Shown: piece by piece, positions 1 to 9,502 of the stretch
How positions within the stretch are numbered: the first letter of the stretch is position 1
How the letters are laid out: the number at the start of each line of letters is the position of its first letter
DNA from: Paenibacillus antri
GTDB lineage: Bacteria; Bacillota; Bacilli; Paenibacillales; YIM-B00363
Direction of reading: 5' to 3'
DNA: 64,000 nt
NCBI RefSeq assembly: GCF_005765165.1
Contig: NZ_VCIW01000016.1
Location: 114,187 to 178,186, forward strand
Program-made: the position numbers and the translations under genes
Notes under the pieces: generated by a model
The model's input: only the letters and a program-made list of their open reading frames with translations
Databases searched by the model: none
Told to the model about the DNA's origin: nothing

Positions 1-818
1 ACGGCGATGTTCATCTTGTTCTTGAACGCGAAGATGATCGCGGACGCGTGCTCGGCGGCGTTGCCGACGATCGCGACGATGATGACCCCGATGAACAACT
101 CGCTCCATCCGAATCGGTGCGCCACGCTCTCGAACGTATGGACAAGATTTTCCGAGACGTACGCGACGGCGACCGTCGCGAGACCGAGGACGAGCATGGC
201 GACGCCTTTGCTCCATTCCGGCTTTTCGTCGTGGTGGCCTTCGTCTTCGCCCTCCACCGCATATACGCCTCGGTGCGTGACGAGCTTGAAGAACAAGGCG
301 GCCAGGTACAACACGATCAATACCGCGGACACGCCGATGCTGAGGTTCATCGTCTCCCGCTCCGGCATGTTCATCGAGAACACCTCCGGGATGACGAACG
401 CGACGATGACGGCGAACATGAGCAAGCCGGAATTGTGACGCGCGTCGTAGACGCTGAATTCCTGCCGCTTGAACTTCAGGCCGCCGACGAAAAACGACAG
501 CCCCGCCACGAGCAGCAGGTTGCCGAGCACGGAACCCGTCAGCGAGGCGAGCACGACGCCGACGAGTCCGGCCTTAAGGGCGAAGATCGAGATGATCAGT
601 TCGACCGCGTTGCCGAACGTCGCGTTGAGGAGTCCGCCGATGCGAGGGCCGGAGACGATCGCGAGGCTTTCCGTCGCCCGTCCCATGTAGGATGCGAGCG
701 CGATGATGGTGACGCAATAGATGACGAACAGCATCGTCGGCTCCCAATGAAGCAGGCTGCCGACGATCGATAACGGAAGTCCGGCGGCCAGTAAAATGAA
801 AAACAAACGATTGCCCAT
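1..818 (-). CDS. Calcium/proton exchanger (CaCA family), C-terminus beyond the window
   Basis: Integral membrane cation/H+ antiporter of the Ca2+:cation antiporter superfamily, expected to export Ca2+ in exchange for protons. The minus-strand frame is open from an ATG at 818 to base 1, so the 3' part lies outside. The N-terminal half shows hydrophobic segments and the family signature GNAVELIISIFAL (about residues 65-77), which forms the first alpha-repeat that binds the ion. A GAGAGGGG ribosome binding site precedes the ATG. It is divergent from the helicase gene to its right. Family assignment is secure; the transported ion is inferred. Confidence 0.85.
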   Translation of the reverse strand, partial: MGNRLFFILLAAGLPLSIVGSLLHWEPTMLFVIYCVTIIALASYMGRATESLAIVSGPRIGGLLNATFGNAVELIISIFALKAGLVGVVLASLTGSVLGNLLLVAGLSFFVGGLKFKRQEFSVYDARHNSGLLMFAVIVAFVIPEVFSMNMPERETMNLSIGVSAVLIVLYLAALFFKLVTHRGVYAVEGEDEGHHDEKPEWSKGVAMLVLGLATVAVAYVSENLVHTFESVAHRFGWSELFIGVIIVAIVGNAAEHASAIIFAFKNKMNIA

Positions 819-939
819 CGTAGGCGAAACCCCTCTCCCGAAGTAAAGTCAGACTATATTATAATGGTTTCGCCACATCTATGGAATAATATAACGTTCA
901 AGAAGAAAACAGGTTTTTCGCATGGGGGGAACATACGTC

Positions 940-3216
940 ATGAGTTTGCCGGAAGAGGAACTGCGGCGCGAGGAACGAAGGCTCGAGACCGTTCTGGAGC
1001 GGGTGGAACGGGAGATCGAAGAGTCGAGGGTAACGGCCGGCGGCCGCAAGGAGCAGCTTGTCGGCGGCAAGCGCGAGCTGTGGGAGGACCTCGTTTACGA
1101 TACGGACGATTGGTTCGAAGCGGCGGTGCAGCTCACCCAACAAGCCCAGGAACTGTCCCAGCACGCGACGAGCTACCGGCTCGCGCAAGGCCGGTCCGAA
1201 CACCTGCAGCGGCTGCTCTCGAATCCGTATTTCGCCCGGTTCGACTTCCGCGAGACGGGGAGCGAAACGGACGAGCCGATCTACCTCGGCACGATGTCGA
1301 TCGCCGACGAGGAGACGCACGAGGTCATCGTGTACGATTGGCGCGCGCCGGTCGCGGGCATGTACTACGATTACGGGCCGGGACCGGCGTCGTACGACGC
1401 GCCGGACGGCAAGGTGACCGGCGAGATGACGCTGAAGCGTCAGTTCGTCATCCGCGGCGGCAAGCTGCTCGCCGCGTTCGACACCGGCGTCACGATCGGC
1501 GACGAGATGCTGCAGCGGATGCTGGGGCAAGGGGCGGACGACAAGATGAAGTCGATCGTCACGACGATCCAGCGCGAGCAAAATCGAATCATTCGGGAGA
1601 CGGACCATCGCTTCGTGTTCGTACAAGGCGCAGCCGGCAGCGGGAAGACGTCGGCCGCGCTGCAGCGGGTCGCTTACCTTCTATATAAGTACCGGAACTA
1701 CTGGGAGCCGGAGCAGGTCGTGTTGTTTTCGCCGAACGACGTGTTTAACGATTACGTTTCTAACGTCCTGCCCGAGCTCGGAGAAGACGCGATTCCGCAG
1801 ACGACGTTCTACGATTACGTCTGGCGCCGGCTTCGTCACGTCGGCGACGTGGAGCATCCGTACGATCAGCTGGAGTACTTGTTGTCATCGCCGGAGGCGA
1901 GCGATCCGCGCCGGGAGGGCATCCGCGTCAAAGCGTCACTCGCGTTCGCGGAGCGGATCGACGCGTACGCGAAGACGCTGGCGGAGCGGGGCGTCGTCTT
2001 CCGTTCGTTGACGCGGAAGGACAAGACCGTGTTCGACGCCGCCGAGCTCGAAGCGATGTTCTACGTCGAGTTCGCGAAGCAGCGGCCGCCGCACCGGCTG
2101 GAATCGATGAAGGAACGGCTGCTCGAGCGGCTGAAGGAGCTGGAGCGCAAGCGCGCGGTCGCCTTGTATCGCAAGTGGTTGAAGGAGCCGAACTATCTCG
2201 GCACGGAGCAGGAGCTGAAGCGCCTCGGCCTCGCCAAGGCGAAGAAGGCGTACGCGCCGCTCCGCGAGCAAGTCGCGGCGTACGCGTTCCTCGACGTCGT
2301 CGGCACGTATCGGCGCCTGCTCGCGGACATCGACGCCGGCGGCGCCTCGTTCCCCGTCCGTGCGGCGGAATGGGGCGCGATCGTCCGGGATACGAACGAT
2401 CGGCTGGACGCGTCCGCCGCCTTGCCGTACGAGGACGCCGTGCCGATGCTGTATTTGCTCGAAGCGCTGCACGGCGCCTCCCGCATGAATCGGGTGCGGC
2501 ACGTCGTCGTGGACGAAGCGCAAGATTATACGCCGCTGCAGTGGGCGTATTTGCGAAGGCTGTTCCCGAACGCGGGGGTGACGGCCGTCGGCGACGCGAA
2601 TCAAGCGATCCACGGCGTGGAGCTCGAGGGCGGCCATATGGCGTCGGCCAAGGCGTTCCCGGCGGAGGAAACCGTGGAGATTCGGTTGAAGAAGAGCTAT
2701 CGGTCTACGCGGCAGATCGTCGCGTTCGCTTCGGCGATGCTCCCGGACGCCGCGGAGAACGAGCCGTTCGAACGCGACGGTCCGCCGCCGGACGTGACGG
2801 TCGTTCCCGAAGCGGCGGGGGAGTCGGACTTCGGGCGTCTCGCGGCCGAACGGATTCGGAAGCTGCTGGCCGAAGGGAGCGGCTCGATCGCCGTCGTGGC
2901 GAAGACGGCCAAGGCCGCCGAGGATGCGTATCGGCAGCTCGCCGCGCAAGGCGTCTCGGCGTCCCGTCTGACGAAGGAGACGAAGACGTTCCCGTCCGGG
3001 ATCGTCGTGCTGCCGTCGTACCTCGCCAAGGGGCTCGAGTTCGACGCGGTCGTCGTGTGGGACGCCGGGGCGGGCGCGTACGCCAGGGAGAGCGAGCGGA
3101 AGCTGCTGTACACGGTATGCACTCGGGCGCTGCATCGGCTCGTCGTCCTCGCTAAAGGCGAACCTTCGCCGTTCCTCCGCGACGTGCCGGAGCGATTGTA
3201 CGCGAGTTCAAGATAA
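940..3216 (+). CDS. helD: HelD-like UvrD/Rep superfamily helicase
   Basis: 758-residue SF1 helicase/ATPase of the HelD type, which in Gram-positives binds RNA polymerase and helps recycle it from stalled complexes. An N-terminal charged coiled coil (about residues 1-70), the part that enters the polymerase in HelD, precedes the ATPase. Walker A (GAAGSGKTSAAL) is near residue 230, a VVDEAQDYTPLQW Walker B region near 525, and a C-terminal UvrD-like domain closes the protein. I chose the ATG at 940 because GGGGGGA lies nine bases before it; the earlier in-frame ATG at 922 lacks a proper site. B. subtilis YvgS/HelD is the closest named relative. Confidence 0.9.
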   Translation: MSLPEEELRREERRLETVLERVEREIEESRVTAGGRKEQLVGGKRELWEDLVYDTDDWFEAAVQLTQQAQELSQHATSYRLAQGRSEHLQRLLSNPYFARFDFRETGSETDEPIYLGTMSIADEETHEVIVYDWRAPVAGMYYDYGPGPASYDAPDGKVTGEMTLKRQFVIRGGKLLAAFDTGVTIGDEMLQRMLGQGADDKMKSIVTTIQREQNRIIRETDHRFVFVQGAAGSGKTSAALQRVAYLLYKYRNYWEPEQVVLFSPNDVFNDYVSNVLPELGEDAIPQTTFYDYVWRRLRHVGDVEHPYDQLEYLLSSPEASDPRREGIRVKASLAFAERIDAYAKTLAERGVVFRSLTRKDKTVFDAAELEAMFYVEFAKQRPPHRLESMKERLLERLKELERKRAVALYRKWLKEPNYLGTEQELKRLGLAKAKKAYAPLREQVAAYAFLDVVGTYRRLLADIDAGGASFPVRAAEWGAIVRDTNDRLDASAALPYEDAVPMLYLLEALHGASRMNRVRHVVVDEAQDYTPLQWAYLRRLFPNAGVTAVGDANQAIHGVELEGGHMASAKAFPAEETVEIRLKKSYRSTRQIVAFASAMLPDAAENEPFERDGPPPDVTVVPEAAGESDFGRLAAERIRKLLAEGSGSIAVVAKTAKAAEDAYRQLAAQGVSASRLTKETKTFPSGIVVLPSYLAKGLEFDAVVVWDAGAGAYARESERKLLYTVCTRALHRLVVLAKGEPSPFLRDVPERLYASSR

Positions 3217-3301
3217 GTTCACGATTTCGACACACTCCCTGACGCTTCGACAATTTATAATGGATTGTAAAGAAGCCTTAACAAACGGGGAGGGCGTCGC
3301 G

Positions 3302-3565
3302 GTGAGCTTGGCGGAACCGACGGTGGTGGATGTGGCGATTGAAGAAGCGGCGATCGAGGAACGGGCGATGCTGAAGCAGGACGTACATACTCGGCTCGTT
3401 CAATTGAGAAAGCTGACCGAGCTGGGCGTGACCGGCGGGCTTTCCGATTCGCTCGACGACGTGAACCGGAAGATCGAACGATACAACGAACTCGTCCCGG
3501 ACAGCCAACGTCGACAGATCGTCTCGTGCGAGACGTTCGTCGCTCAGATCGATTCGTGGGAATAG
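3302..3565 (+). CDS. Small protein of unknown function (87 aa)
   Basis: Not recognised. The GTG at 3302 follows a GGGGAGG site about seven bases upstream. An upstream in-frame ATG at 3260 is the alternative start. The product is acidic, mostly helical and has no membrane segment or cysteine motif. It stands alone in the same direction as helD, with a TATAAT-like box at 3256-3261 just upstream, and ends before a small unknown gene. It could be a small regulatory or coiled-coil protein, but nothing in the sequence fixes a role. Confidence 0.55.
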   Translation: MSLAEPTVVDVAIEEAAIEERAMLKQDVHTRLVQLRKLTELGVTGGLSDSLDDVNRKIERYNELVPDSQRRQIVSCETFVAQIDSWE

Positions 3566-3663
3566 CTTCCTTCTATGGAGCCGACTCTTGTTTTGTGATA
3601 CACTCGACAAAACATGAGGCGGCTTTTTTTTCATGCCGCTTTCCGGCGAGGAGGGGTCCGGCG

Positions 3664-4053
3664 ATGGATCGCGATTTCATGCAAATCAAGTCGCTCGAAG
3701 GCGAGTTAAAACTGTCGCATAAGAAAAGAGACTTCGGAATCACCGTCTCCACGAAGGAATTGGTGTATCAGAAGCCTCATGTCAATTATGTGATCCGACT
3801 GGATGCGATCGTCACGATCACGCCGTTCGAAGAAGCGGGATCGCCCGGCGCGCGGCGCGGGTGGAAAGGCATTCCGACGTACGAGTTAAGCGGTCTGGCG
3901 ATCGGTAAGGATCACTATCGCATCTACGCGAGGGAAGCCGTCATGCACTCCCGCAGCGGCATCTACACGCTCGGCGCGACCGAGTTCATCCTGCCGATGG
4001 CTCCGGACTTGCTCCGCGCCGTCGCGAGGTACGGACAGTTGAACGCGTTCTAG
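3664..4053 (+). CDS. Conserved-looking hypothetical protein (129 aa)
   Basis: Not recognised. The ATG at 3664 is preceded by GAGGAGGGG, which decides the start; the open frame reaches further back to 3526 without another good site. The product alternates short beta-like and polar segments, with no signal peptide or membrane helix, and resembles a single compact cytoplasmic beta-rich domain. Its TAG stop overlaps the stop codon of convergent ktrA within the shared bases CTAG (4050-4053). No function is inferred. Confidence 0.6.
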   Translation: MDRDFMQIKSLEGELKLSHKKRDFGITVSTKELVYQKPHVNYVIRLDAIVTITPFEEAGSPGARRGWKGIPTYELSGLAIGKDHYRIYAREAVMHSRSGIYTLGATEFILPMAPDLLRAVARYGQLNAF

Positions 4054-4718
4054 CTCGTATAGTGTTCTTGGAACCGGTCGACGTCCCTCGGTTCCCCGAC
4101 GACGAAGAGCGTATCGCCCGGTTGGAACATCTCCGAAGGCGCGGGGGAGACGATCGGCTTTTGCATATGCTCCCGATTGATGAGAAGGACGGTGACGCCG
4201 AACTTCTTGCGCAAATCCAAATCCATGAGGCTCCGGTGCAGGAAAGACGCCGGGGCCTTTAATTCGATGCCGCTGCAATACGGGGACAATTGGATGTACT
4301 CCATCAGCCCCGGCATCGAGAGCTGCCTTGCGGTGCGGCGTCCCGATTCTTCTTCGGGATAGACGACGCTGTCCGCGCCGACGATCTCCGATAAGATTTC
4401 TCCTCGGAAGTGGTCGTTCGACTTCACGACGACATGCTTGCACCCGCGCTTCTTCAGCTTCGCCACGATGACGAGCGACGATTCGAATTCGGTCGCCATG
4501 GCTACCACGATCGAATGAAACACCTCGACGTTCAACTCGTCCAACACCGCGTCGTCCGTCGCGTTGCCTTGCACGACGTATTCGGCGTACGCCTCCACGG
4601 CCTCGAGAAGCGCCTCGTTCTTGTCGCAGCCGACGACGTGATGCCCCGCTTGATGCAGTTCTTTCATGACGGCGCTGCCGAAGCGTCCGAGTCCGATGAC
4701 TAAATACTTCCTTCGCAT
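4050..4718 (-). CDS. ktrA: KtrA-type K+ uptake regulator (RCK protein)
   Basis: 222-residue cytoplasmic gating ring subunit of a Ktr potassium transporter. The N-terminal Rossmann RCK_N domain (1-140) opens with the nucleotide-binding motif GLGRFGSAV (positions 9-17). The C-terminal RCK_C domain (about 140-222) is the part that binds c-di-AMP in characterised KtrA/KtrC proteins. Length matches the family. GGGAGGAAAAGG precedes the ATG. It lies 24 bases after ktrB on the same strand, so the two form an operon. Whether it is the KtrA or KtrC paralogue cannot be decided here. Confidence 0.9.
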   Translation of the reverse strand: MRRKYLVIGLGRFGSAVMKELHQAGHHVVGCDKNEALLEAVEAYAEYVVQGNATDDAVLDELNVEVFHSIVVAMATEFESSLVIVAKLKKRGCKHVVVKSNDHFRGEILSEIVGADSVVYPEEESGRRTARQLSMPGLMEYIQLSPYCSGIELKAPASFLHRSLMDLDLRKKFGVTVLLINREHMQKPIVSPAPSEMFQPGDTLFVVGEPRDVDRFQEHYTS

Positions 4719-4742
4719 GGTTTCCTTTTCCTCCCGGTTGAC

Positions 4743-6065
4743 TTACCCGACGATAATCGATTCTTTAATATATTTAACCGCCGATTTCTTAGGTTTGACG
4801 ATACTGTAGATGATGGAGATGATGCCGATACGCCCGACCATCATCATCAGGATGAGCCACAGCTTGCCGAACGGCGACAGTCCGCCGGTCACCCCGTGCG
4901 AAAATCCGTTGTTCGTGATGGCCGACATCGCTTCGAACACGATGGCGAGCGTATCCGTCGCGCTTTCGCTGACGAATAGGACGAAGCAGGACAAGAAGAA
5001 GAAAATCAAGACGAAGAAGAAGATGAGATACGCCTTCTGTACGTCTTCTTCGTACAGCGACTTGCGGAACAGGATGACGTCGCTGTTCCGCGTGATCGCG
5101 CTTCGCGCTTTGGCGAGAAGAATCGCGAACGTCGTGATCCGAATGCCGCCGGCTGTGCTGCTCGCCGAGCCGCCGATGAACATGAGCGCCATCAGCAGCA
5201 GGACGGTCGCCGGCATCGCCGCCCCGAGGTCGACGTTGCCGAGGCCGCCGCTTCGGGAGACCACGGATAGGAACATCGTGTTGAGCGCCCGCAGTCCGTA
5301 CGGCATATCGCCGACGGTGCTGCGGTTTCCCCATTCGAGCGCCGTAATCAACACGGCGCCGACGACGAGCAGCACGGCGTGGAACAGCAAATTCACCTTC
5401 GTGTACAAGCTCTTCTTCTTCCCTCGGAGATAGATCAGCTCCCAAACGGTAGGGAAGCCGAGGACCCCGAGGAAAACGAGCAGCGCCGTGACGATCATAA
5501 ACACCGGCGAACGGTTGAACGGCTCGATCGTTCCTCCGAACACGTCCAATCCGGTGTTGGTGAACGCGGATACGGCATGGAACGCGGCGTCCCGGATCGC
5601 CGTGCCGACGTGCGGCTCCGCCCGCAGCACGTCGGGCATTAGAAACAAGAATCCTATAAATTCGGACAGGGCCGAAAACATGGCGATGAAGAGGATGAGG
5701 CTCTTCACGTTGCGCAGACTGCGCTGGTTCTGATCGAAGCCCATCAGCGTCAACTGCGGCAGCGTCGCGTCCCGGTACATCAGGAACAGGTAGGATCCGA
5801 TGATGCCCATAAAGCCGATGCCGCCGATCTGCATCTCCAGTATCATCAACCATTGGGCGCCCGGCGTCAAGACGTCGGCCACGACGACCGTGCTGAGTCC
5901 GGTCGTGCTGAGAGCGCTGGACGAGATAAACCATGCGTCAAGAAACGACAGCTCGCCTTGGCGGAACGGGGGCAGCCAATAAAGGAAAGCGAAAGCGAGC
6001 GAGATCGCAAGGTATCCGATCGTAATTTTTTTGAACGGCGATTTCGTAAACGATATTTTTTTCAT
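4743..6065 (-). CDS. ktrB: KtrB-type K+ transporter (TrkH/KtrB family)
   Basis: 440-residue polytopic potassium translocation subunit, probably Na+-dependent as in known KtrB proteins. Four M1-P-M2 repeats with selectivity-filter-like stretches are visible, for example STTGLSTV, AFTNTGLDV, SRSGGLGNV and NNGFSHG, each with the key glycine. Loop positions and length fit KtrB. AAAGGAA precedes the ATG. It is first in a ktrB-ktrA operon. I looked for a c-di-AMP (ydaO) riboswitch in the roughly 100-base leader and saw none. Confidence 0.92.
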   Translation of the reverse strand: MKKISFTKSPFKKITIGYLAISLAFAFLYWLPPFRQGELSFLDAWFISSSALSTTGLSTVVVADVLTPGAQWLMILEMQIGGIGFMGIIGSYLFLMYRDATLPQLTLMGFDQNQRSLRNVKSLILFIAMFSALSEFIGFLFLMPDVLRAEPHVGTAIRDAAFHAVSAFTNTGLDVFGGTIEPFNRSPVFMIVTALLVFLGVLGFPTVWELIYLRGKKKSLYTKVNLLFHAVLLVVGAVLITALEWGNRSTVGDMPYGLRALNTMFLSVVSRSGGLGNVDLGAAMPATVLLLMALMFIGGSASSTAGGIRITTFAILLAKARSAITRNSDVILFRKSLYEEDVQKAYLIFFFVLIFFFLSCFVLFVSESATDTLAIVFEAMSAITNNGFSHGVTGGLSPFGKLWLILMMMVGRIGIISIIYSIVKPKKSAVKYIKESIIVG

Positions 6066-6165
6066 ACGGATTCCTTTCCGATGCCGAGCGGATCACGCTT
6101 ATTTTACCATAATCGTCGTCAAGCATTATAATCGATTTGGACGAACGGGGAAAGAGGGGAGCAAG

Positions 6166-7125
6166 TTGACTGCGAACATTGACGAGACGTTGCTGCAAAA
6201 GCGGTTTCGCGCCATCGGGTTGGACGCGTACCGAATCGAGCGGCGGGAAGGCCTCTTCGCCGCGACGTTGTACGACGTATGGACCGACGCTGCGGGAAGC
6301 GATTCGCAACGCTACATATATAAGCTGCCTTCGCCGGAACGCAACGGCGAATTCGACGTCGTCGGCAAGCTCGGCGCGGAACTGGCGCCTTGGCTGCCGG
6401 AAGGAATCGTTCGGTTCGAGTCGTCGCCGAAGGCGATCGCGATGCGGTACGCGGGAGAGCCGATATTGCCGCCGGATCGAGCCGGAACGGTTCCCGCGGC
6501 GGAACGGCTGGCGGCGTACGAGCTCGTCTCGGAACGGCTCGCCGAGCTTCACCTTCGCACGGCGGCGGCGGCCGCGCGATGGGCGAGCGAAGGCAAGGCG
6601 GCGCCGTACGCCTTCAGCCGGGAATGGGCGGACGCGCTGCTGAAGGAGGCGGAGGGCGTGCTCGATCGCGGCGTATGGGCTTCGCTCTCGCGTATCGCGT
6701 ACGACTTTTACGCCGGGTACTCCGCGTCCGCCATGCGCGGTCCGGCCGTATTTACGCACGGCGACCCGCACTGGGGCAACGCGCTGCGGCTCGGCGATCG
6801 CGTGACGTTGATCGACTGGGAATGGACGAACGTGGCCGCGCCGATGCGCGACATCGCCATTCTCGTGCAGGACGAGCCGGACGACGAGGTATTGTCGCAC
6901 GTCGCGGCGTCCCATGCGACGCGCCTCCTGGCGAACGGCTTATCCGGCGAATACGACGATGTGATGGCCGACTTCGACCTCATGATGGTCGACAATTCCA
7001 TCATGACGCTCGCTTGGGACGTTGCGCTGTTCCGTCGAGGCGACATCGGTCCGGAACGGCTGCGCGAAGCGTCGGAGCGGAGGCTTGCGAGGATCGAGGC
7101 GTTTTGGAATCGGACGCGGCGCTAG
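6166..7125 (+). CDS. Aminoglycoside phosphotransferase-family kinase
   Basis: 319-residue member of the APH/choline kinase fold. The Brenner motif THGDPHWGNAL carries the catalytic Asp, and IDWEW provides the metal-binding Asp of the DFG-equivalent. The real substrate may be a sugar, amino sugar or small metabolite; resistance is not implied. TTG at 6166 is chosen because AAAGAGGGGA lies directly upstream and the family N-terminus fits; the frame is open back to 6031. It is followed 52 bases later by the DUF445 gene. Confidence 0.8.
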   Translation: MTANIDETLLQKRFRAIGLDAYRIERREGLFAATLYDVWTDAAGSDSQRYIYKLPSPERNGEFDVVGKLGAELAPWLPEGIVRFESSPKAIAMRYAGEPILPPDRAGTVPAAERLAAYELVSERLAELHLRTAAAAARWASEGKAAPYAFSREWADALLKEAEGVLDRGVWASLSRIAYDFYAGYSASAMRGPAVFTHGDPHWGNALRLGDRVTLIDWEWTNVAAPMRDIAILVQDEPDDEVLSHVAASHATRLLANGLSGEYDDVMADFDLMMVDNSIMTLAWDVALFRRGDIGPERLREASERRLARIEAFWNRTRR

Positions 7126-7177
7126 TGTATACTGCTGACAAGGCGACTATCGATTCGAAACACAGGGGGAAGACAGC

Positions 7178-8431
7178 TTGAAGAAGAACGCGAAACATAC
7201 GGCGGCCGTCTCGCTCGGCATTATGGGCGCGGGCTTCGCGGCGGCGTTCCCGATCGCGCACCTGCCCTACGGCTTCGTGCTGCAGAGCGGGTTCGAAGCG
7301 GGACTCGTCGGCGGGCTCGCGGATTGGTTCGCGGTGACGGCGCTGTTCCGTCATCCGATGGGCATTCCGATTCCGCACACGGCCCTGCTCCCGAAAAACC
7401 GCGGCAAGGTGACGAATGCGCTCGTCAAGGCGATTCAGACGAACCTGTTACATAAACAGAGCATCCTCGACAAGATGAAGGAGGCGCGCATCGCGCACCG
7501 ACTCGCCGATCGGGCGAAACGGGAGCTGGAGGCGGACGATATCGGCGAACGCGCGGCCAAGCTGCTCGGCGGCGCGATCCGCGCGCTGCCGAGGGAGCGG
7601 GTCGCGGAGGCGCTGACCGCCGCCCTTCGGGATGCCGTGCGGGGGATTGACGCGCGCGCGACGCTCGAACGCATCGGCAGCGCCGCCGCCGAACGCGGTT
7701 ACGAGGAGCCGCTGCTCGATTACGCGCTGTCGCTCGGCGAGCGGTTCGCGATCGGCGAAGAGATGCGTCGGCGGATGGGCGCGATGGCGCTCCGCTCCAT
7801 CGAACAGATGCAGCTCGGGGGCTTCATGGGCTTCGCCGTCAACGCCTTCGCGGGGTTTATGAACGAGGACAAGCTTGGCGGCATGCTTCAAGATTTCCTC
7901 GTTTCCTTCTTATACGATATGAGAAGGTCGGGCAACCCGTATCGGGAGTCCGCCCTGGACGCGCTGCGCGGCGCGATGAGGGGGCTCGCCGACAACGAGC
8001 GCGTGCTGGAGGAGGCGGAGCGGCTGAAGGCGCGCTTCGCGGAAGGCGGGGAGCGGGACGGAACGATCGCCGAATTCGTCGGAAGCGTACTGGACGCGGC
8101 GGAGCGCCGATTGTCCGATCCGGCGTTCTGCCGGGAGAAAGTCGTGCCTTACGCGCGGGAAGCGATGGCTCGGCTGGAAGGGACGGATTGGATCGAGCGC
8201 GCCGACGGCTGGATTCAGCATCAAGCCGCGACGTTCGTCGAGAAAAATCACGGCGTCATCGGCCAGCTGGTCAAGGAGAACGCGGACAAGCTGGACGACG
8301 ACACGTTGATCGCGATGATGGAAGAGCACATAGGCAAGGACCTTCAATGGATCCGGGTCAACGGCGCCGTCTGCGGCTTCGCGATCGGTCTTGTGCTCGG
8401 ACTCGTGCAATGGTTCGCCGTCGGCGGCTGA
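7178..8431 (+). CDS. DUF445 family membrane protein
   Basis: 417-residue protein of the DUF445 family (relatives include B. subtilis YheB and E. coli YjiN). A hydrophobic N-terminus (residues 8-45, with the typical GLVGGLADWFAVTALFRHPMG stretch split across the first membrane segment) and a C-terminal hydrophobic hairpin flank a long charged helical middle. The start is TTG with AGGGGGAAG upstream. The biochemical role is not established. It ends just before a strong intrinsic terminator. Confidence 0.85.
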   Translation: MKKNAKHTAAVSLGIMGAGFAAAFPIAHLPYGFVLQSGFEAGLVGGLADWFAVTALFRHPMGIPIPHTALLPKNRGKVTNALVKAIQTNLLHKQSILDKMKEARIAHRLADRAKRELEADDIGERAAKLLGGAIRALPRERVAEALTAALRDAVRGIDARATLERIGSAAAERGYEEPLLDYALSLGERFAIGEEMRRRMGAMALRSIEQMQLGGFMGFAVNAFAGFMNEDKLGGMLQDFLVSFLYDMRRSGNPYRESALDALRGAMRGLADNERVLEEAERLKARFAEGGERDGTIAEFVGSVLDAAERRLSDPAFCREKVVPYAREAMARLEGTDWIERADGWIQHQAATFVEKNHGVIGQLVKENADKLDDDTLIAMMEEHIGKDLQWIRVNGAVCGFAIGLVLGLVQWFAVGG

Positions 8432-8449
8432 ACTCCATCGCGGATAAGG

Positions 8450-8490
8450 AAGCCGGTCTCCGTCGAATCATTCGACGAGGCCGGCTTTTT
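8450..8490 (+). terminator. Intrinsic terminator after the DUF445 gene
   Basis: Long GC-rich hairpin with arms AAGCCGG..CGTCGAA and TTCGACG..CCGGCTT followed by TTTTT. It lies 20 bases after the stop codon. Confidence 0.9.
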
Positions 8491-8727
8491 CATCATTGAA
8501 TATGGATCATATGTTCTGTTAGGCGGGTTTTCCAGGGTAATTTAACCATCTTCGAAAAAGGTTGCACTTCCGAAATAAAGTTGCATAAAAAATTAACGCG
8601 TTTCAAAACATTCCCCAAAAGTTTACAAGTTTATATATAATGATTGGAAGAAGTTAGAAGTGCGCCGCATGGGGGAGACCGAGCATTCCATAGAATGTCG
8701 TCTGGCGGCGAAGTAACGGAGGAACGC

Positions 8728-9459
8728 ATGGTACCCATGGAAACCAAGACGATTGCGATAGCCGAGCAGCAGACGCTGCTTCGCGAAGGAATTCGTAAAA
8801 TCATAGATTTAGAGCCTGACCTGAAAGTGTGCGCCACCGCCGACAACGAGGAAGATTTGCGCGAAGCGGTGCTGACCCTTCGTCCGTCGGCCGTCGTCGT
8901 CGATACGTCCCTGCATGCCGACGGCGGCATCGATCTGACGGCTTGGATCAAGGAGCGGAGACCCGAGACGAAGGTGATTCTGTTCGCGACCGACATCGAC
9001 GAAGACGACTTGCTGCAATCGATCGCGGCGGGAGCGAACGGCTTTCTATTAAAGGATATTCAATGGGACGACTTGCTGATGCAAATCCGCCTCGTCTTGA
9101 AGGGACAGATGTTCCTGCCTGAACGCCTCGCGGCCAAGCTGTCGAACAAACTGTTTCGCATCCTGACGGGAGAGAGATACGGGACGCGCCACGTCCAGTC
9201 GCTGCTCGAGCGGTTTCGGCTGACGGAGAAGGAATTCGAAATTTCGCTGCTGATGGCTAAGGGATTGAACAACCGACAAATCGCGGAAGCGCTTATGTAC
9301 AGCGACGGTACGGTGCGCAACTACGTGAGCAGCGTCTACGAGAAGATAGGCGTTCACGACCGAGCGAAGGCGGTTATCTTCCTGCGGGATTCCGGCTTCC
9401 AGGGGAAAGACGAGACGCCTGGCGTCCTCACTGCGCGCGAAAGAGTATCCATATTGTGA
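8728..9459 (+). CDS. LuxR/NarL-type response regulator with altered acidic pocket
   Basis: 243-residue transcription regulator with an N-terminal receiver (1-120) and a C-terminal LuxR helix-turn-helix (about 165-225, GLNNRQIAEALMYSDGTVRN). The phospho-acceptor Asp (VVVDTSL), switch Thr (FATD) and Lys (LLKD) are present. The usual pair of acidic Mg2+-binding residues after beta-1 is replaced by Glu-Gln (IAEQQ). ATG at 8728 follows GGAGG with ideal spacing; the frame is open back to 8644. No partner kinase is adjacent. The AT-rich leader has a TATAAT at 8636-8641. The HD-GYP gene follows after a 120-base gap. Confidence 0.88.
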   Translation: MVPMETKTIAIAEQQTLLREGIRKIIDLEPDLKVCATADNEEDLREAVLTLRPSAVVVDTSLHADGGIDLTAWIKERRPETKVILFATDIDEDDLLQSIAAGANGFLLKDIQWDDLLMQIRLVLKGQMFLPERLAAKLSNKLFRILTGERYGTRHVQSLLERFRLTEKEFEISLLMAKGLNNRQIAEALMYSDGTVRNYVSSVYEKIGVHDRAKAVIFLRDSGFQGKDETPGVLTARERVSIL

Positions 9460-9502
9460 CAGTAGTCACTATGGAAAAAAATGTTTGTTTGGTAATATAA
9501 AC

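Noticed and set aside
860..865. TATAAT as promoter for helD
   Set aside because: Good -10 but no acceptable -35 at 16-18 bases, so not listed as a feature.
3575..3650. Terminator candidate with a run of eight T
   Set aside because: The T-run lies inside a possible loop between GGCGGC and GCCGCT rather than after a stem; the alternative TTTTGT/ACAAAA stem is too weak and distant.
6066..6165. Possible c-di-AMP (ydaO) riboswitch ahead of ktrB
   Set aside because: The gap is about 100 bases and lacks the conserved aptamer blocks.
6166..7125. Aminoglycoside resistance gene
   Set aside because: The fold is shared by many metabolic kinases; nothing in sequence or context supports antibiotic resistance.
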